From Cyanophora paradoxa (taxonomy: Eukaryota; Glaucocystophyceae; Cyanophorales; Cyanophoraceae): DNA of 64,000 nt. Below are positions 37,001 through 49,243 of this stretch, in pieces. Numbering within the stretch: the stretch's first letter is position 1; each line of letters begins with the position of its first letter. Made by a program: the position numbers and the translations under genes. Location: positions 1 to 64,000 of the forward strand of contig QPMI01000098.1 in NCBI GenBank assembly GCA_004431415.1, written 5' to 3'. A model generated the notes under the pieces. The model saw only the letters and a list, made by a program, of their open reading frames with translations, was not told the DNA's origin and did no database searches.

Positions 37001-40000
37001 AGGTCCGCCCCGAAGCCTCTGAGGGACGCGCGCCGCTGCGGGGCCCCGAGGACGAGTCCGGCTTCGCGGGGCCGGCTCGCTAGAGCGAGCGCTCCATCCC
37101 TCTCCTGCCGTCCGTCGCGCCCGCCTGCCCGCCTGCCTGCCGACCGGGCGGGGCCGGGGCCCCCCTGGCAGGTCGCACGCGCGGGAGTTCGCGATCAGCG
37201 GCTGCTGCGGGCGCGACGACGAGCTCGCCCGCGTGCGCCCTGCCTTAGGGCGGCGGGCCGAGCGCCAGCTGACGGGGCCCGGACAACGGCCGACAGGTGC
37301 GGCGGGCGCTGGCGGCGTTCGCCTCGGACCGCCGCCGCGGCTTCACGCTCGTCCTCGAGGGTACGCGAACGGGCGGGCGAACGCACGAACGTTCCCCCGC
37401 CCTCCGGCGCCCCGTCTGAGGCCAGCGCAGGGGAGGCCGGTATCGGCAAGAGCAGGCTACTGGCGGAGGCGCGCCCAGCCATCCCCGCCCGCCCCGCCCC
37501 GCCCCTCTCCCCCGCCTGAGCCGCCCCGGCAGGTGCGGCGGGAGTGCCGGGCACGGGACGCCGTCGTCCTCAGCGCCTTCGCCGACCTCGAGGCACGCCC
37601 TTCTTCTTCCCTCCTTTTATTCCTTTCTTCCTTCCTTCCTTCCTTTGAAGCTGAGGGCGGGCGCGGGGGCGCAGGGCTCGGCCCCGCTGGCGCCCCTGCG
37701 GCGGCTGCTGCGGGCGCTGGCCGGCGGCGCCGACGAGGCCTCCTTTGCCGTGCGCGCCCCGCCCCGCCCCGCCCGAAGGAAGGAAGCGCGCCGAAGCGGG
37801 AGAGCGAAACAACGCGCCCGCCCGCCCGCCCGCCGTCCGCCCTTCTCCCGCCCTGCCCCTGCCCGACGCGCCGGCGGCGGCGGCGCAGATGGGCCTGGTG
37901 GGGCGGGGCGTGCTGACGGCCGCCGAGGCGGAGGCGCTCTGGTCCTTCCCCGGCCCCGACGGTCCGCCCCGCCCCGCCCCGCCCCACTCGGTCCCGGGGC
38001 CTCCGAGAGCAGCGGCGTCCACATCCGGCCTCACGGGGCTAGAGAGCGGGCGCCGGCGCCGCCCCCGCCCGCCGTAGCTACGAGCGCTCTTGGGGGGCGC
38101 CGCGCGACGCCGAGCCCGCCTGTCGCCGCAGAGAGCAAGGGCGGCGCCGGCGGGGCGCCGGGGTCCCCCGGCAAGGGCCAGCAGGAGGGGTGAGCGAGGC
38201 CCCACGCATGCGCGCCGCGCCTGGTCGAGGCTGACGGGCGGGGCGCAGGGAGGGCCCCTCCTCGGTCTCGCCCAAGGCGGCCCCCGCGGGGCCGCCGCCC
38301 TCGCTGGGGATGTACGGGTCGGTCGTGGGGGCCGCCCACGTGCACCTCTCCCGCGTCGCCGCCGCCTTCGCGCGCCTCGTCGCCGCCCTCGAGGCCGGCG
38401 ACGTCCCCGCCCCGGCCCCGGCCCACGCCTCCGCCTCCTCCGCCTCCTCCGGGGCGCGCACGCCGCGGCGGCCGCGGCGCCTGCCGCGCCACGTCGCCCT
38501 CCTCGTCGAGGACGCCGACAGGTCCGCCCCTCCCCTTTCCTTTCCTTTCCTTTCCTTTCCTTCCCTCTCATTTCCTTTCCTTCCCTTGCTTTGCTCACTC
38601 CGCGCGCGCGCGCGCGCAGGCTGGACTCGCAGACGTGGTTCGTCCTCCAGACGCTCCGCGACGAGTGCCCCTCCCTCGCCGTGCGCCCGTACCCCCCGGC
38701 CCCGAGCCTCCCGCGCTGCACAAGAGAGAGAGAGCCACGGATACGTCTCTGACGCTCTCGTTCGCCCGGCAGCTGGCGCTGACGGTGCGGCCGATGGCGG
38801 ACCCGCCCCCGAGCCTCTCGCTGCTGGCGGGGCGGGCGGACCCGGCGCCCTCGCCGCCCCCCGTCGCCCCCGCCTCCTCCTCTTCGTCGCTGGGCCGGCT
38901 GGCCCCGGCCTCGGCCGCCGGCATCGAGTCGAGCTGGACGCCCCTCGCAACCCTGAAGGAGGAGTCGGACAGCTCGCCCTCGCCGGGCCCGCACCCGAAC
39001 TCGCCGGGGCTGGGGAGCCTGGAACTCCCCCCGCCCTCCTCCTCCTCGGGGCCCGCGCCCGCCAAGTACGACGTGCTGCACCTCCCCCTGGAGCCGCTGG
39101 AGCGGGGGGCGGCGCGCGAGCTCCTCGCCGGCCTCACCTCGAGCCTCGCCATCCGCTGGGCCCCCGTGCGCCCGCCCCGCCCGCGCTCTAGGCCCCGCCG
39201 GCCCGGCCCGAAGCCCCGGCGTCACCTTGGGGCGGGCAGGGCGTGGCGGAGGCGGTGCTGGAGGCGGCCGCCGGCCTCCCCCTCTACATCGTCGAGGCGG
39301 GCCCCGTCGCCCCCGCCCCTCGCCCCTCCCCTTAGCCGGGCGGGCGGGGCGCAGGTGTGCCGGATGGCGTGGTGCCGGGGCGGCGTGGCCCCCTCGGCGC
39401 TGCCCCGCACCGTCCAGGAGGTCGTCGCCGCGCACCTCGCCCAGCTCCCCGCCTCCGCCCAGGCGCGCCCCTGCTCAGGCTTAGGCTCAGGGACGGCTGA
39501 CCGGGGCGGCAGAGCGTGGCGCGGGTGGCGTCGGTCGTGGGCGCTGGCTTCGGCGTCGACGCCATCCGCGCCCTCGACCCCTCCCCGGACTCCACCGTCG
39601 CCAAGGTCCTTCTATCTTACTTTCTCCTAAGCTTCTAGCTGATTCAAATGTATTTCTTGTTAGGTGGTGGCGGCGTTCCTGCAGCTGCGGCGGGCGGGGA
39701 TCATCCGCGAGGACGCCGGGGCCGGGGCCGGGGGCGGGGAGCCGGAGGCGCCGGAGGGCTCCGGGGCCGAGGAGGAGCGCTGGCCCGGGGCGGGGGCCAC
39801 CTACTCCTTCTCACACGCCCTCGTCAAGGCCCGCCGCCCCGATGAGATATGAGGGAGCCGGCGCCTGACGGGGGCCGGGGCGGCGGGGCCGGGGTACAGG
39901 AGGCTGTGTACGAGTCGCTGGACGAGGAGCGCCGGCGCGACGTGCACGCGCGCTACGCCCACTGGCTCCGCGCCCGCCCCGGCGCCCTCCCCGACGCCGC

Positions 40001-43000
40001 CCCCGCCCCGTCCGCCCGTCCCCGCCCCCTCCCTTCCTTCCTTGCTTCCCGCTGACGGGGCAGGCAGGTCCGGGGCGTCCGTGCAGAGCGGCTCCTCGTG
40101 GGGCGCTGCCGGCGGGGCGGAGGGCGGGGCGGGCGAGGGCGCCTCGGTCTCCCTGCTCGCCCTCCACCTCTGCCTCGCCGGCGACTTCGGCGCCGCCGCC
40201 CACTACCTCCAGGCCCGCCCCGCCCGCCCCGCCCGGCACGGCACGGCACGGCGGGCGCTGACGGGGCCCGGCGGAGCGCAGATCGCGGCGGAGCGCGCCC
40301 TCAAATCCGTCGCCGTCTCCGAGGCCCGCCCCGCCCGCCCCCGCCCCGCCCCGCCCCAGCGCCCAGGCTGATGGTGTGCGCAGGCGCGGAGGACGCTCGC
40401 GGAGATCGTCGTCGTGATCGACGTGCTCGAGCTCGCCGGGCCCGCCAGGTGGGACCCGGCCGTCCCCAGCCGCCCGGCCCGCGGCCCGCCGCCTCCTGAC
40501 GGTCTGGGCAGCCCGCCGCTGCCCGAGGAGCTGCGCGCCGCCTCGCTGCAGCTCTCCGGTGTTCGCACCTTCCGCGCCCTCTCCGCCGCCGCCTCCTCCT
40601 CGCGCCCCAAGCCGGCCCACCCCTCCGCCTCCGCCTCCGCCTCCGCCTCCGCCTCGTCGCTGGAGTTCGAGTCGGCGGAGGGGCGGGCGCGGTGGCGGGC
40701 GACGCGGCTGCGGGCGCTGCGCAGCTGGGCCTTCCTCGAGTACGACTTCGGGCGCGTCGAGGTCGCCACCAAGATCGCCGTGCGCCCGCCCCGGCCCCGG
40801 GCCCCGGGCCCCGCCCCGCGGACATGAAAGAGCATGGGATAAGGGACCGGCGCCGACGCCGCGGCTGGAAGCTAGGGGCGCGTGGGGCCGGCCCGCCGAC
40901 GCCGGCCCGCCGCAGAGTGTGGTCCTCGAGAGTCTCGGGGAGGCGGTCGACTGGCGGCCCCTCACCCCCTTCCGCAAGATCGGCGCGCCCCGCTCCATCC
41001 CCCCGGCCCCGCCCCCTCCTTACGCGCCTGCCCGCCCCGCCCAGGCCTGGTCTTCCGCGCGCTGCGGATCGTGCGGGCCCTTAGGAGGCGGGTGCCCCCG
41101 CCGGCGCCCCCGCCCACGGCCGCCTCGCTCGCGGCGGCCTCGGCCCGGGCGGCGACGGCGCGCAAGCTCGCCGAGAGCCGCGAGTCGGAGCCCGACGCGC
41201 GCTCCTCGACGGACGACGGGTCCGCCCCGCCTCGCCCGCGCCCCGCCCGCCCCGCGCCCTCACGCCCTCGCCAGGCGCCGCTCGGTGCAGTCGGCGTCGC
41301 CGGAGCCGTCCTCCTCCTCCGCCGGGCTGCTGCGGCCGCCGCCGGGGGGGGCGGGCGCGCCGGAGGAGGACGAGGCCTCGATCGCCGTCAGCGCCCTCGT
41401 CCTCGTCGCCTGGCGCGCCCCGCCCCGCCCCGATGGATTGACGCCCCCCGCGCTCCGCTGACGCCTCCTCCGGGGCGGCAGGTGCGCGACGAAGCGGCTG
41501 CAGGGGGGCCGCCGCGACGAGACCCTCGCCGCCGGCGTCCTCTCCTCCTTCCGCGCCGCCGAGCTCACCGCCGCCCGCCGGTGCGCGGCCCGGTCCCTCC
41601 GCCACCGGGCGCGCTGACGGCGGGCGCGCGCGCGCGCGCGCTTGCGCAGGGCGGCGGGCCTGCCGATGGGCCTCGCGCACGTCCGCGCCTGCTGCAACTT
41701 CTCCACCGCGCTCTACCGTCCGCGCCCCCGGCCCCGGCCCGAGCTGAGCGGAGCGGAGCGGGGCTGAGATGAGCGGGGCGGGGGCAGTGGCGGGGCTGCA
41801 GGGGGCGGCCCGCGAGGCGCTGGACGCGGCGGCGGACATCGGCGAGCACCTCACCGCCGGCACCGTCAGCTCGGTCAACGCGCGTGCCCCGCCCCTTTCG
41901 CGCCCGCCCCCGCCGGCGCCGAACCCGGCGCGCAGTCGCGCGGGTCGGTGCTCACGATGCGCGGGCTCCAAGCCGCCCTCCGCGGGGAGTGCGCCGGCCC
42001 CGCCCCGCGCGGGCCACAGACGCCTCACCGGGGCTGACGGCTGGGCCCAGGCTGGCGGAGGCGTCGGAGCTCTTCGGGCGTTCGCTCAGCATCCACGCCG
42101 ACGGCGGCGTCCACCCCGTCCGCCCCGCCCCGCCCCGCCCCGCCCCGCCCCGCCCCTAGCTGTAGCGAAGGAGCTAGGCGCCTCGGCTCGGGGCGAGGGG
42201 GGGGGCGGGCCCCTCCCCGAAGCGAGCGCCGCCGGCGGCGGCCGTGTCCGACCTGAGACGCGCCCCCCGCCCCGCCCCCTCGCAGCTGGAGGCGACGGCG
42301 TCGAGCTGCATCCTGCACCTCCTCCTCGGGCGCTTCGGCGACGCCGAGGAGCTCGCCCGTCGCTCCCTCGCCCTAATGGCCAAGGCCCGGCCCTTCTGAG
42401 CCGTTCTGAGCCGTTCTGAGCGCCCGTCTGAGCTTCTCCGGGCAGGTCGGGGGCCGGGGCTTCGGGGCGGTGGCCTACCAGGTGGCCTGCGGCTTCGCGG
42501 CGCTGCTGACGGGGCGCCCCCACGAGGCGGAGCGGCACGCCGCCGAGGGCCCCGCCGGCCCCGAGGGCGTCGACTCCTGGATGCAGTCCTCCCTCCAGGT
42601 ACCCCCCGCCCCGGCCCTTGTACCAGGGCGGGCTTCCCTGACGCCGGCGGGGCGGGGCCCGGGCCAGTTCGTGCGGGGGATCGCGCGGTGGCAGCTGCGG
42701 GGCGACCCGGCGGCCGTCGCCGAGGCCTCCCGGGCCTTCCTCGACAAGGCCCGCCCCCTCCCGCCCCTTCGTTCCGCTCTCTCCTCACGCCGCGCGCGCA
42801 GTGGCGCAACGACACCGGCTCGACCAACTGGCTCGCCATCCGTGCGCATCCCCCGCCTCCCTCTTCTTCCGGCCTGCGGCCCTGACTCCGCCCGGCCGCC
42901 CGCTCAGTGGCGGTCTTCTGCACGGTCGAGTACGTGCAGTGGGCGGAGGCGGAGGCGTACGCCCGGCTGGGGGCCCCCGACGGCGGCGGCGGCGGCGGCG

Positions 43001-43346
43001 GCCTCTCGTGCGGCGGGCGGCAGCGCCGCGTCGTGAACGTTAACGCGGCCGGCGCGGACGGGGCCGGGGAGGACCCGGCGGAGGCGTACCGGCGGGCGGC
43101 GGCGCTGGGGCGGGAAACCGTGCGGGCGCTGCAGGAGACGCGCCGCAAGCGCCTCACGTTCCTGGCGCCCTTCTGCACCCTGGCGGCCGGCTCGCTGCCG
43201 GGCCTGCCCCCGGCCCGGGCCGCGCGCGTCCTGCAGGAGGCCCGCGCCGGCTTCGAGCGCGCAGGCATGCGTCCCTTCGCGGCGCTCGCCGGGCTGCGGC
43301 TCTGGCGGGCGGAGCTGGCGCGGGGCCGCGCGGGGCCGGCGGAGGA

Positions 43347-43377
<31 letters not shown>

Positions 43378-43512
43378 GAGATCGGCCTTCGCATCCCCGC
43401 GCTGGACCGCCTGCGCGCCGCGTTGGAGGCCGGCCCCCGCCCCCAGGGCCAGGGCCCGGGCCCAGGCCCCGCCGGCCCCGCGCCCCGCACCTTCGTCTCC
43501 ATGTGGGTCTGA
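34070..43512 (+). CDS. Soluble-adenylyl-cyclase-like (ADCY10-type) protein, probably catalytically degenerate
   Basis: Architecture as in soluble adenylyl cyclase: two cyclase homology domains, an ATPase module and a long helical C-terminus. C1 (34.07-35.2 kb) has SGAVLMVD (first metal Asp kept), ERVVARLHRHGLDLLELHGG and QLLYAGDAHGQALEAQRLAW, GGEIILSPEAADAL. Where active enzymes read AGDAL it reads GGAAL, so the second metal Asp is Ala. C2 (35.7-36.4 kb) has GEFGGYVAPLASDD, AVSLQEWFESAGAPFAAG and SFALVGDAVALAARLMESA; the catalytic NxxxR is AxxxR. The ATPase part (37.2-40 kb) has ISGCCGRDDELARVRPAL, LVLEG then EAGIGKSRLLAEA (Walker A) and RHVALLVEDADR. TPR-like helices follow to APRTFVSMWV. 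Roughly 40 short introns, many near-identical at their ends. Function by homology would be cAMP/bicarbonate signalling, but a regulatory or ATPase-only role fits the lost residues better. Confidence 0.83.
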
Positions 43513-44041
43513 GGGACCGATTCCGCACGCGGCCCCGCGCGCGCCAGTCATTGTAAGTAGGGTAGAGATACTCAGCGACTATGAAAGAACAAGATGCCAA
43601 CAAGAGGCGCGCGTTTCGGAATTCGAATTCGAAGCTTAAAGGCGAACTTGAAGAGAAGGCCAGGCGAGTTTTCGAAGGGCTTCGAGCTGACGTACACAGT
43701 CACGTACACGTGCACGTGCGCGGTCTGCTTCACTGATCATGAGTCAAGGCGTGCTGCTCGGAATTCGACGTCGAAGCATACGCGTAGCCACCGAATTCGA
43801 ATCATTCGAATTCGAAGCCTTGAAGGATCAGACCTCGATCCAGGTTGGCAAAAAGCATTGAATTTGAAGGCATGCACAACAAGACTGTAGATGTTGGACT
43901 ATTACTAGGACTGCTTGCGCGCGATCAGCTGAGCCCCCGCGCGAAACAGGAGAATTTCGGAATAAGTTAGCTACATGTACATATGTAGGCAAGGGAAAAA
44001 ACAATTCTATCCTGGCATAATTTTGACACAGGCTTCGTAAT
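43513..44041. other. Convergent intergenic region with GAATTCGAATTC palindromes
   Basis: About 530 bases between two gene 3' ends. GAATTCGAATTCGAAG-like strings recur at 43,618 and 43,793-43,820, TGATCATGAGTC at 43,733, and GTACACGTGCACGTG near 43,703. No exon found. Confidence 0.45.
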
Positions 44042-47000
44042 TCATCGACTGATCGCTGGAAACGAGCTCGAGAGCGGATCCGCACGAGCTGGAGCAGGAC
44101 TAGCTATAGGGGGTCCGAAGGAGCCCGGCGGGCGGGGCCGGGAGCGGAGGGGCGGGCCCGTCTCGGCCCGAGGGTGTCCCGTTGACGTCGACGTCTCGTG
44201 AGGCGAATCGGGCTCGCAGGCAAGAATGGGGGGCGTGGAGCATCCGGAGGCGTGGGAGACGTTGGCTCGCCCCGAGCGCGCATCGACGCTGAGGCCGAGG
44301 GTCGAGAGGGGCGAGTCGCTGCGTTGATCAGGGGGAGTCGACTGACTAGGCCCATGGCCAGGGGACCCGGAACCCCCGCCTAACGGGGCCCGGGACGATA
44401 GGTCTTCCCGCAGGATGGGGGCGGCCGGCGACCTGCAAGGCGCTCGGATCGACATCGAGCCGCGCGGAGAGCGGGGTACGGGAATCGCGCGCACTGGCCC
44501 GTGGCCCGACCCGTGCTCGGGCTCGCGAGGCCTCTGGCGGTGGGGCTGATCATGAAGGCGGTCGCGCCGGCCGCGGGCAGCGGGGCGCCGGCGGCGATGG
44601 CGATCGCGAGGCGCAGCGTCGCGGCGACCGCGGCCTCGCGGGCGCCGGCGGCCAGCGGCGGGAGCGGCGGCGGCGGAGGGATCGGGAAAGGGAGAGGCGC
44701 CAGCGGGGGCGCTGGAGCCGGGCTCAAGCGTAAGGGGCTCGCTATGTACATCGGCTGCTGCATCAGGTGGGGCGGCACGCCCGGGATAGGGGGAGGGGCG
44801 GCTGCAGCGATCGCGAGGGCGGACGATAGGGCGCTGGATGAGGAGGAGCGGAGGGGAGCGACCGGGGCCGGCGGAGGCACGGCTGCGAAGCTCGCGTTCA
44901 GCGGGACGAGCAGAGGGGGCGCCAGTCCCAGGGCCGAGCTGCCGGCGGGAGAGCGCGGGAGGGCGGAGAGGAGGGCGCTGCTCCCCGCGGGCGGAGGCAG
45001 GGGCGGCTCGGCGGAGCCGGCGGGCGCGCGGGGAGCCGGGGTCGGCGGGGCGCGGGGAGGGGTGCCCCACCGCTGGAAGCTCTGGGAGCGGGAGAGGCCG
45101 CGGACGACGCGGGCGGGGGGGAAGTCCCCCAGCGTCGAGAGCGAGCGGGGGAGCCCGGGGGTCCGGGGGGGATCCGGCAGGGCCGCGGAGGAGGGGAGCG
45201 GCGCCGGGGCCGGCCGCGGCGCCGCAGCAGATCTAGAGTCGGTGGCGAGAGGGCTCTGGGGCGGGGGCGCGGAGCGCGATCGCGAGAGCTGCAGGCCGAC
45301 GCCGGCGCCCGAGTCCCCCTCCTCCTCCTCCTCCTCCTCGTGCGCGTTGGAGGGGCGCGCAAGGCCCGACGAGCGCGCCTGGCGCCGCAGCTCCTGCGAC
45401 GGGGCCGCGATCGGAGTCGGGGTCGGCTGCGGAGAGGCGCGCGGGCGCGCGGGCGGCGGGCGCAGGCGGCGGGCGCACGGAGAAGAAGCCCTCCCCCAAG
45501 GCGACCGTCTTGGACTTGAAGGGGCGGGAGAGGGGCCGCGCGCCCGCCCCCTCGCCCTCGTCCAGCTGGAAGGAGACCGAGCCCCTGAGCGCGCCCGGAC
45601 GCGCCGCCTGCGCATGTTCCGAGCCGGGGCCCGGGCCGAAGGAGACCCCAAAGCCGCCAAAGCGGACGGTCGGCGTCGGCGCCGGCGTCGGCGCCGGCGT
45701 CGGATCGGTCGGAGGGCGCAGCTGCAGGGAGCGGGACGGGGAGCGGGGTGCCGGGCCCGCCCTGCAGGCGTCGCGGCTAAGGGAGGAACGCACGTGCGCG
45801 CTGTCCCTCAGCTGCGCGAGGTTCGGCCCGCGCCGACTCTGCGCGCGCGCGCCGTCACGCCTCAGAAGGCGCGCGCTTCGTAAGGGGAAGTACGTATATG
45901 TGCGCGCGAACCGCCGTAGGGGAGGAGCTGGCGGGTGGGGAATCTGGGCCGGCGGCCGCGGGGGGCGGGGCGGGGCCCTCCCTCCCCTGGTCGCCGTCGG
46001 GGGCCGGGGGCTGCAGCTGGTCGAGGAGCGGGGTGGACGTGGGCCGCCGGACCATGCTCCGGCTCCGCAGGGGGCCCGGCGCCCGCTGCGTCACGTCGCC
46101 GGAGGCCTCGAGCTCCAGCCGCCTCCGCGCAGTCTGCCCTCCGCCCTGCCCTCGGCGTGAGCTTTGAGGAGGAGGAGGGGAAGGGGGGAAGGGGGGGAAG
46201 GGGGGGGAGGGGGGGAGGGGGGGGGACGCAGAAGGAAGGCCGGATCTCTGGAGAGCTCGAGCTCGCAGTCTCGAGAAGGGCACCTGGGAGCTTGAGAGCT
46301 AGAGAGCTAGAGAGCTACAGAGCTAGGATCTCTAGAGAGAGCTCGGGGACTTCGAGAAGGATCCGGAATCTCTTTCGGCTTGCGGCACGGCTGCATCTCT
46401 AGATCTAGATCTAGAGAGCTCGAGCTCGCAGTCTCGAGAAGGGCACCTGGGAGCTTGAGAGCTAGAGAGCTAGAGAGCTACAGAGCTAGGATCTCTAGAG
46501 AGAGCTCGGGGACTTCGAGAAGGATCCGGAATCTCTTTCGGCTTGCGGCACGGCTGCATCTCTAGATCTAGATCTAGAGAGCTCGAGCTCGCAGTCTCGA
46601 GAAGGGCACCTGCTCTAGACCTCCGGATCCGCCGCGCGTCGACGGCCTCTCGACCGCTCTCGGAGTCGGAGAGGCCCCTCCGAGGCCCAGGCCCGCGGCT
46701 TCTGGATCCAGATCCGTTTTGGGGGCCCGCTCCCCTCGGATCTCCAGGCCTAGGGCCTGCGGACCGCCTCAGCGGCGCGCGGGGGGGAAGAGCTTCGGTC
46801 CAGATCGGGGGAACGGTCGCCCACCCGGCGGGCGAGCTCCCCGACGGCGTCCAGCTCGCGATCGCACTCGCGTTCTCTGCTCTCGCCAGCGCCGTGCCCA
46901 GCGGTCTGGAGAGGCCGCGGTACGGTTGAGCTTCCGGCGAGCGCGGCGGCGGAGGCTCCACGTATACGTACAGGCGCCGTGAAAGGGAGGAGGGCCGCGC

Positions 47001-49243
47001 GGGCCGCCTCCGAGAGGACCCGCCCCCCGTGCTCCCCTGGAGACCATATCAGAACTCGAAAAGCCGTCTGACAGGGGAGGAGGTCCAGGTCCAGGGGCGG
47101 GGCGGCGGACCGCTGGTGGCGAGGGAGGCGAGCGCGAGGGCGGCCCCGCGGCGCGCGTCGCGGCCCCCCGCGGCGCAGCCGTCGACGAGGGCGGGGCCGA
47201 GGTGCGCGATCTTGCCGAGCGAGGCGGCTGCGCGCGAGCTCTTGCGGTCAGCGAGACCTCACACTTGAGATGAGAGCGCACGGTGGTTGCCCGCGATGCG
47301 GCCGAGCGCGAGGAGCGCGAACGCCCGCCGCTCCCCGTCGGGCTCCTGTACATGCGCGCCGGCGCCGACCATGAGCTCGAGCGATCGTTCTCCGGCTCGA
47401 GCATTACGAGGCCAGACCTGGAGGGACGGCTCGAGGGCTCGGAGGACGCCCGCGCCGAAGAGCTCCCGGCACGCCTCTCCTGGAAGTTCGAAGATCAAAT
47501 TTGAGGTTTGAAATTCTTTGAAGGCTCGGGGGCTCCGATCAAATCATGAGCAAGGAACTCGAAGGCCCAAGACTATAGCTATCCGGGAGGCGCACGGGAG
47601 GCGGCGAGGTTGCTCGCGATCTCGAGGCCCAGGAGCTGCGGGAAGGGTCTGAGTTCAAAGGCGAGATCTAGAGACAAGCTCAAGTACGGATTTAATCTGC
47701 TCTGTAACTGTGGCCCACCGATAGCTCGTCGTGGGGATGAAGGCACAACTCGACGACAACCTTAGGCCCCGTCACCGCTCAGTCGCAATTGTTCGGCGAT
47801 CTTCGAGTCTCAATCAGGATAGAAACGCGCGCCTTGGCCATTCCCGCCTGGAGCAGCGCGTCGAACGTCTCAGCGAACTGCGACACGCGAGCGTTCAGAG
47901 GTCGTGACCATCGATGTCCGATCGCGAGCGGAGAATTTCGAAAGGCCGGGGCGTATGCGCACGCGGGAGCAGTTGCGGAGACAGGCGGCGGGCCCGACGC
48001 GGAACTCGTTGTTCGAAAAGGGGTTCGAGAGGGCTTTCACGAGCGCCTGCGGGCGCCCGCGGCCGGCCGCGTTCAAAATTAAAATTTAAGCGAAGGGGGC
48101 ATGATCATGATCAGGGTCCGGCGCCGCGCGGACCCCTCCAAAGCACTCCTGTTGAACCCACTTGACGGCAACGGGCCCTGCACCCTCGAGCTCGGTGTTG
48201 GCATGGAAACGGGGGTACGGAATTGCGAAGGGGGGTACTCGCGCACGGCTCGCGGAGGCGGCCTGCAGCAGGGCGAAGAGGGCGCCCTGTACCCCCAGGT
48301 CGCTCTGGTCGACCTGTACCCCGTTCTCTAGTTAGCTACCGGGCGAGGAAAGCTGCGCTCATGATCATGTCTAGAGCGAGTGTCTCGCGATCGGAATCGG
48401 GATCGGACCGCGAGCACGAGGAGGGCGTCGAGGGAGGAGGCGTCCGCCAGCGCAGAGGCCGCCGGCGCTGCGCGGGGGCCGGGCCGGGGCCGGGCCGGGG
48501 CCGGGCCGGGGCCGATCGCGGTCAGGAGGGACGGCGGAAGCGCACGTGCACGGGACCCCGACCCACCGCAGTCCAGGCAGACTGAGCCCGGCGCGGTGTG
48601 TGAGGAGGGGGCGCAAGAGCTGCCGGGCCGGGGCGCATGCGCATGCGCACTGGCGGCGAGGGCGCGGAGGGCGAGGCGGCGGGAGGCGGCGAAGCGGGCC
48701 CGCTGGGCGACGGAGACCAGGCGGGGGACGGCACCCAGGCGGACGAGCTCCATGCTCAAGAAAGCTGCCGGGGAGGATTACAGTTGCGATCAGCGGCGGC
48801 CATAGAAAGCTCGCGATCGCGCGCGTTGAGAGCTCGAGATCTAGATCGAGGCGCGCACGGTTGCAGGCGGCGTCCGCCAGCCTTTGGAGGGCCGTCGCCT
48901 GGTGCTCGACGGAGGGCGCCCCCTCTGCCCCCCGCAGGGCCTCCGCCAGCTCTCGGTACCCGCCCTCCGCGTCCGCCTTGCTTGCTGAGAGGGAGGCCAG
49001 GAGGGGCGGCCAGGGGTCCGCGGCCGCCCCGGCGGGCCGGCGGCGGGGCCCGATGACCCTGAAGTAGCGACCAGGTGTACGTGTTCTCTGGGACGAGACC
49101 CAGAGCGCGAGGGCTGCGAGGGAGCGGCGGAGCCTTAACTTGCGCCAGAACTGCTGCAGGGTCCTCGCCGCCGCCGCTCTCATCGCGCCGTTCGTCGACC
49201 CGTTTGCGTACGCCCCCGCCGCAGCGCTGCTTGGCAGGAACAT
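44042..49243 (-). CDS. Armadillo-repeat protein with long Ser/Pro-rich disordered tail
   Basis: ATG 49243 precedes TLQQFWRKLRLRRSLAALAL, an IQ-like helix. ARM-type helices then splice in frame: EHQATALQRLADAACN, MELVRLGAVPRLVSVAQ, ALFALLQAASASRA, ALVKALSNPFSNNEFRVGPA, FAETFDALLQAGMAKAR, LLGLEIASNLAASREACREL, FGAGVLRALEPSLQ, AFALLALGRIAGNHPASLGK, DARRGAALALASLATSGEHG and RVLSEAARAALLPFTAP. After CDRELDAVGELARRVGDRSP (about 46.8 kb) the protein turns disordered. From 46.15 kb down to the stop at 44042 exons again join in phase: LEASGDVTQRAPGPLRSRSM, VRFGGFGVSFGPGPGSEHAQ, GALRGSVSFQLDEGE, KSKTVALGEGFFSPTPTPIA, SRSRSAPPPQSP and TPGLPRSLSTLGDFPPARVV, with an SRSxS/RSLSTLG phosphosite flavour. The stretch 46.2-46.7 kb, with a 163-base tandem repeat, is unresolved, so two genes remain possible. 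ARM folds bind proteins; no partner is indicated. Confidence 0.5.
46253..46616. repeat. 163-bp tandem duplication rich in palindromes
   Basis: GCTCGCAGTCTCGAGAAGGG recurs at 46,261, 46,424 and 46,587, exactly 163 bases apart. Copies 1 and 2 look identical over the whole unit; copy 3 stops after about 38 bases. The unit contains AGAGCTAGAGAGCTAGAGAG and CTCTAGATCTAGATCTAGAG. The period is not a multiple of three, so it is probably intron or spacer. Confidence 0.88.

Noticed and set aside
37570-39435. 621-codon open frame on the minus strand
   Set aside because: Arg/Gly/Ala-biased shadow opposite phase-consistent cyclase-like exons; no family motif.
45855-46283. Stand-alone 142-codon minus frame
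   Set aside because: Only its middle is plausible coding, and that part splices in phase into the downstream disordered-tail exons instead.
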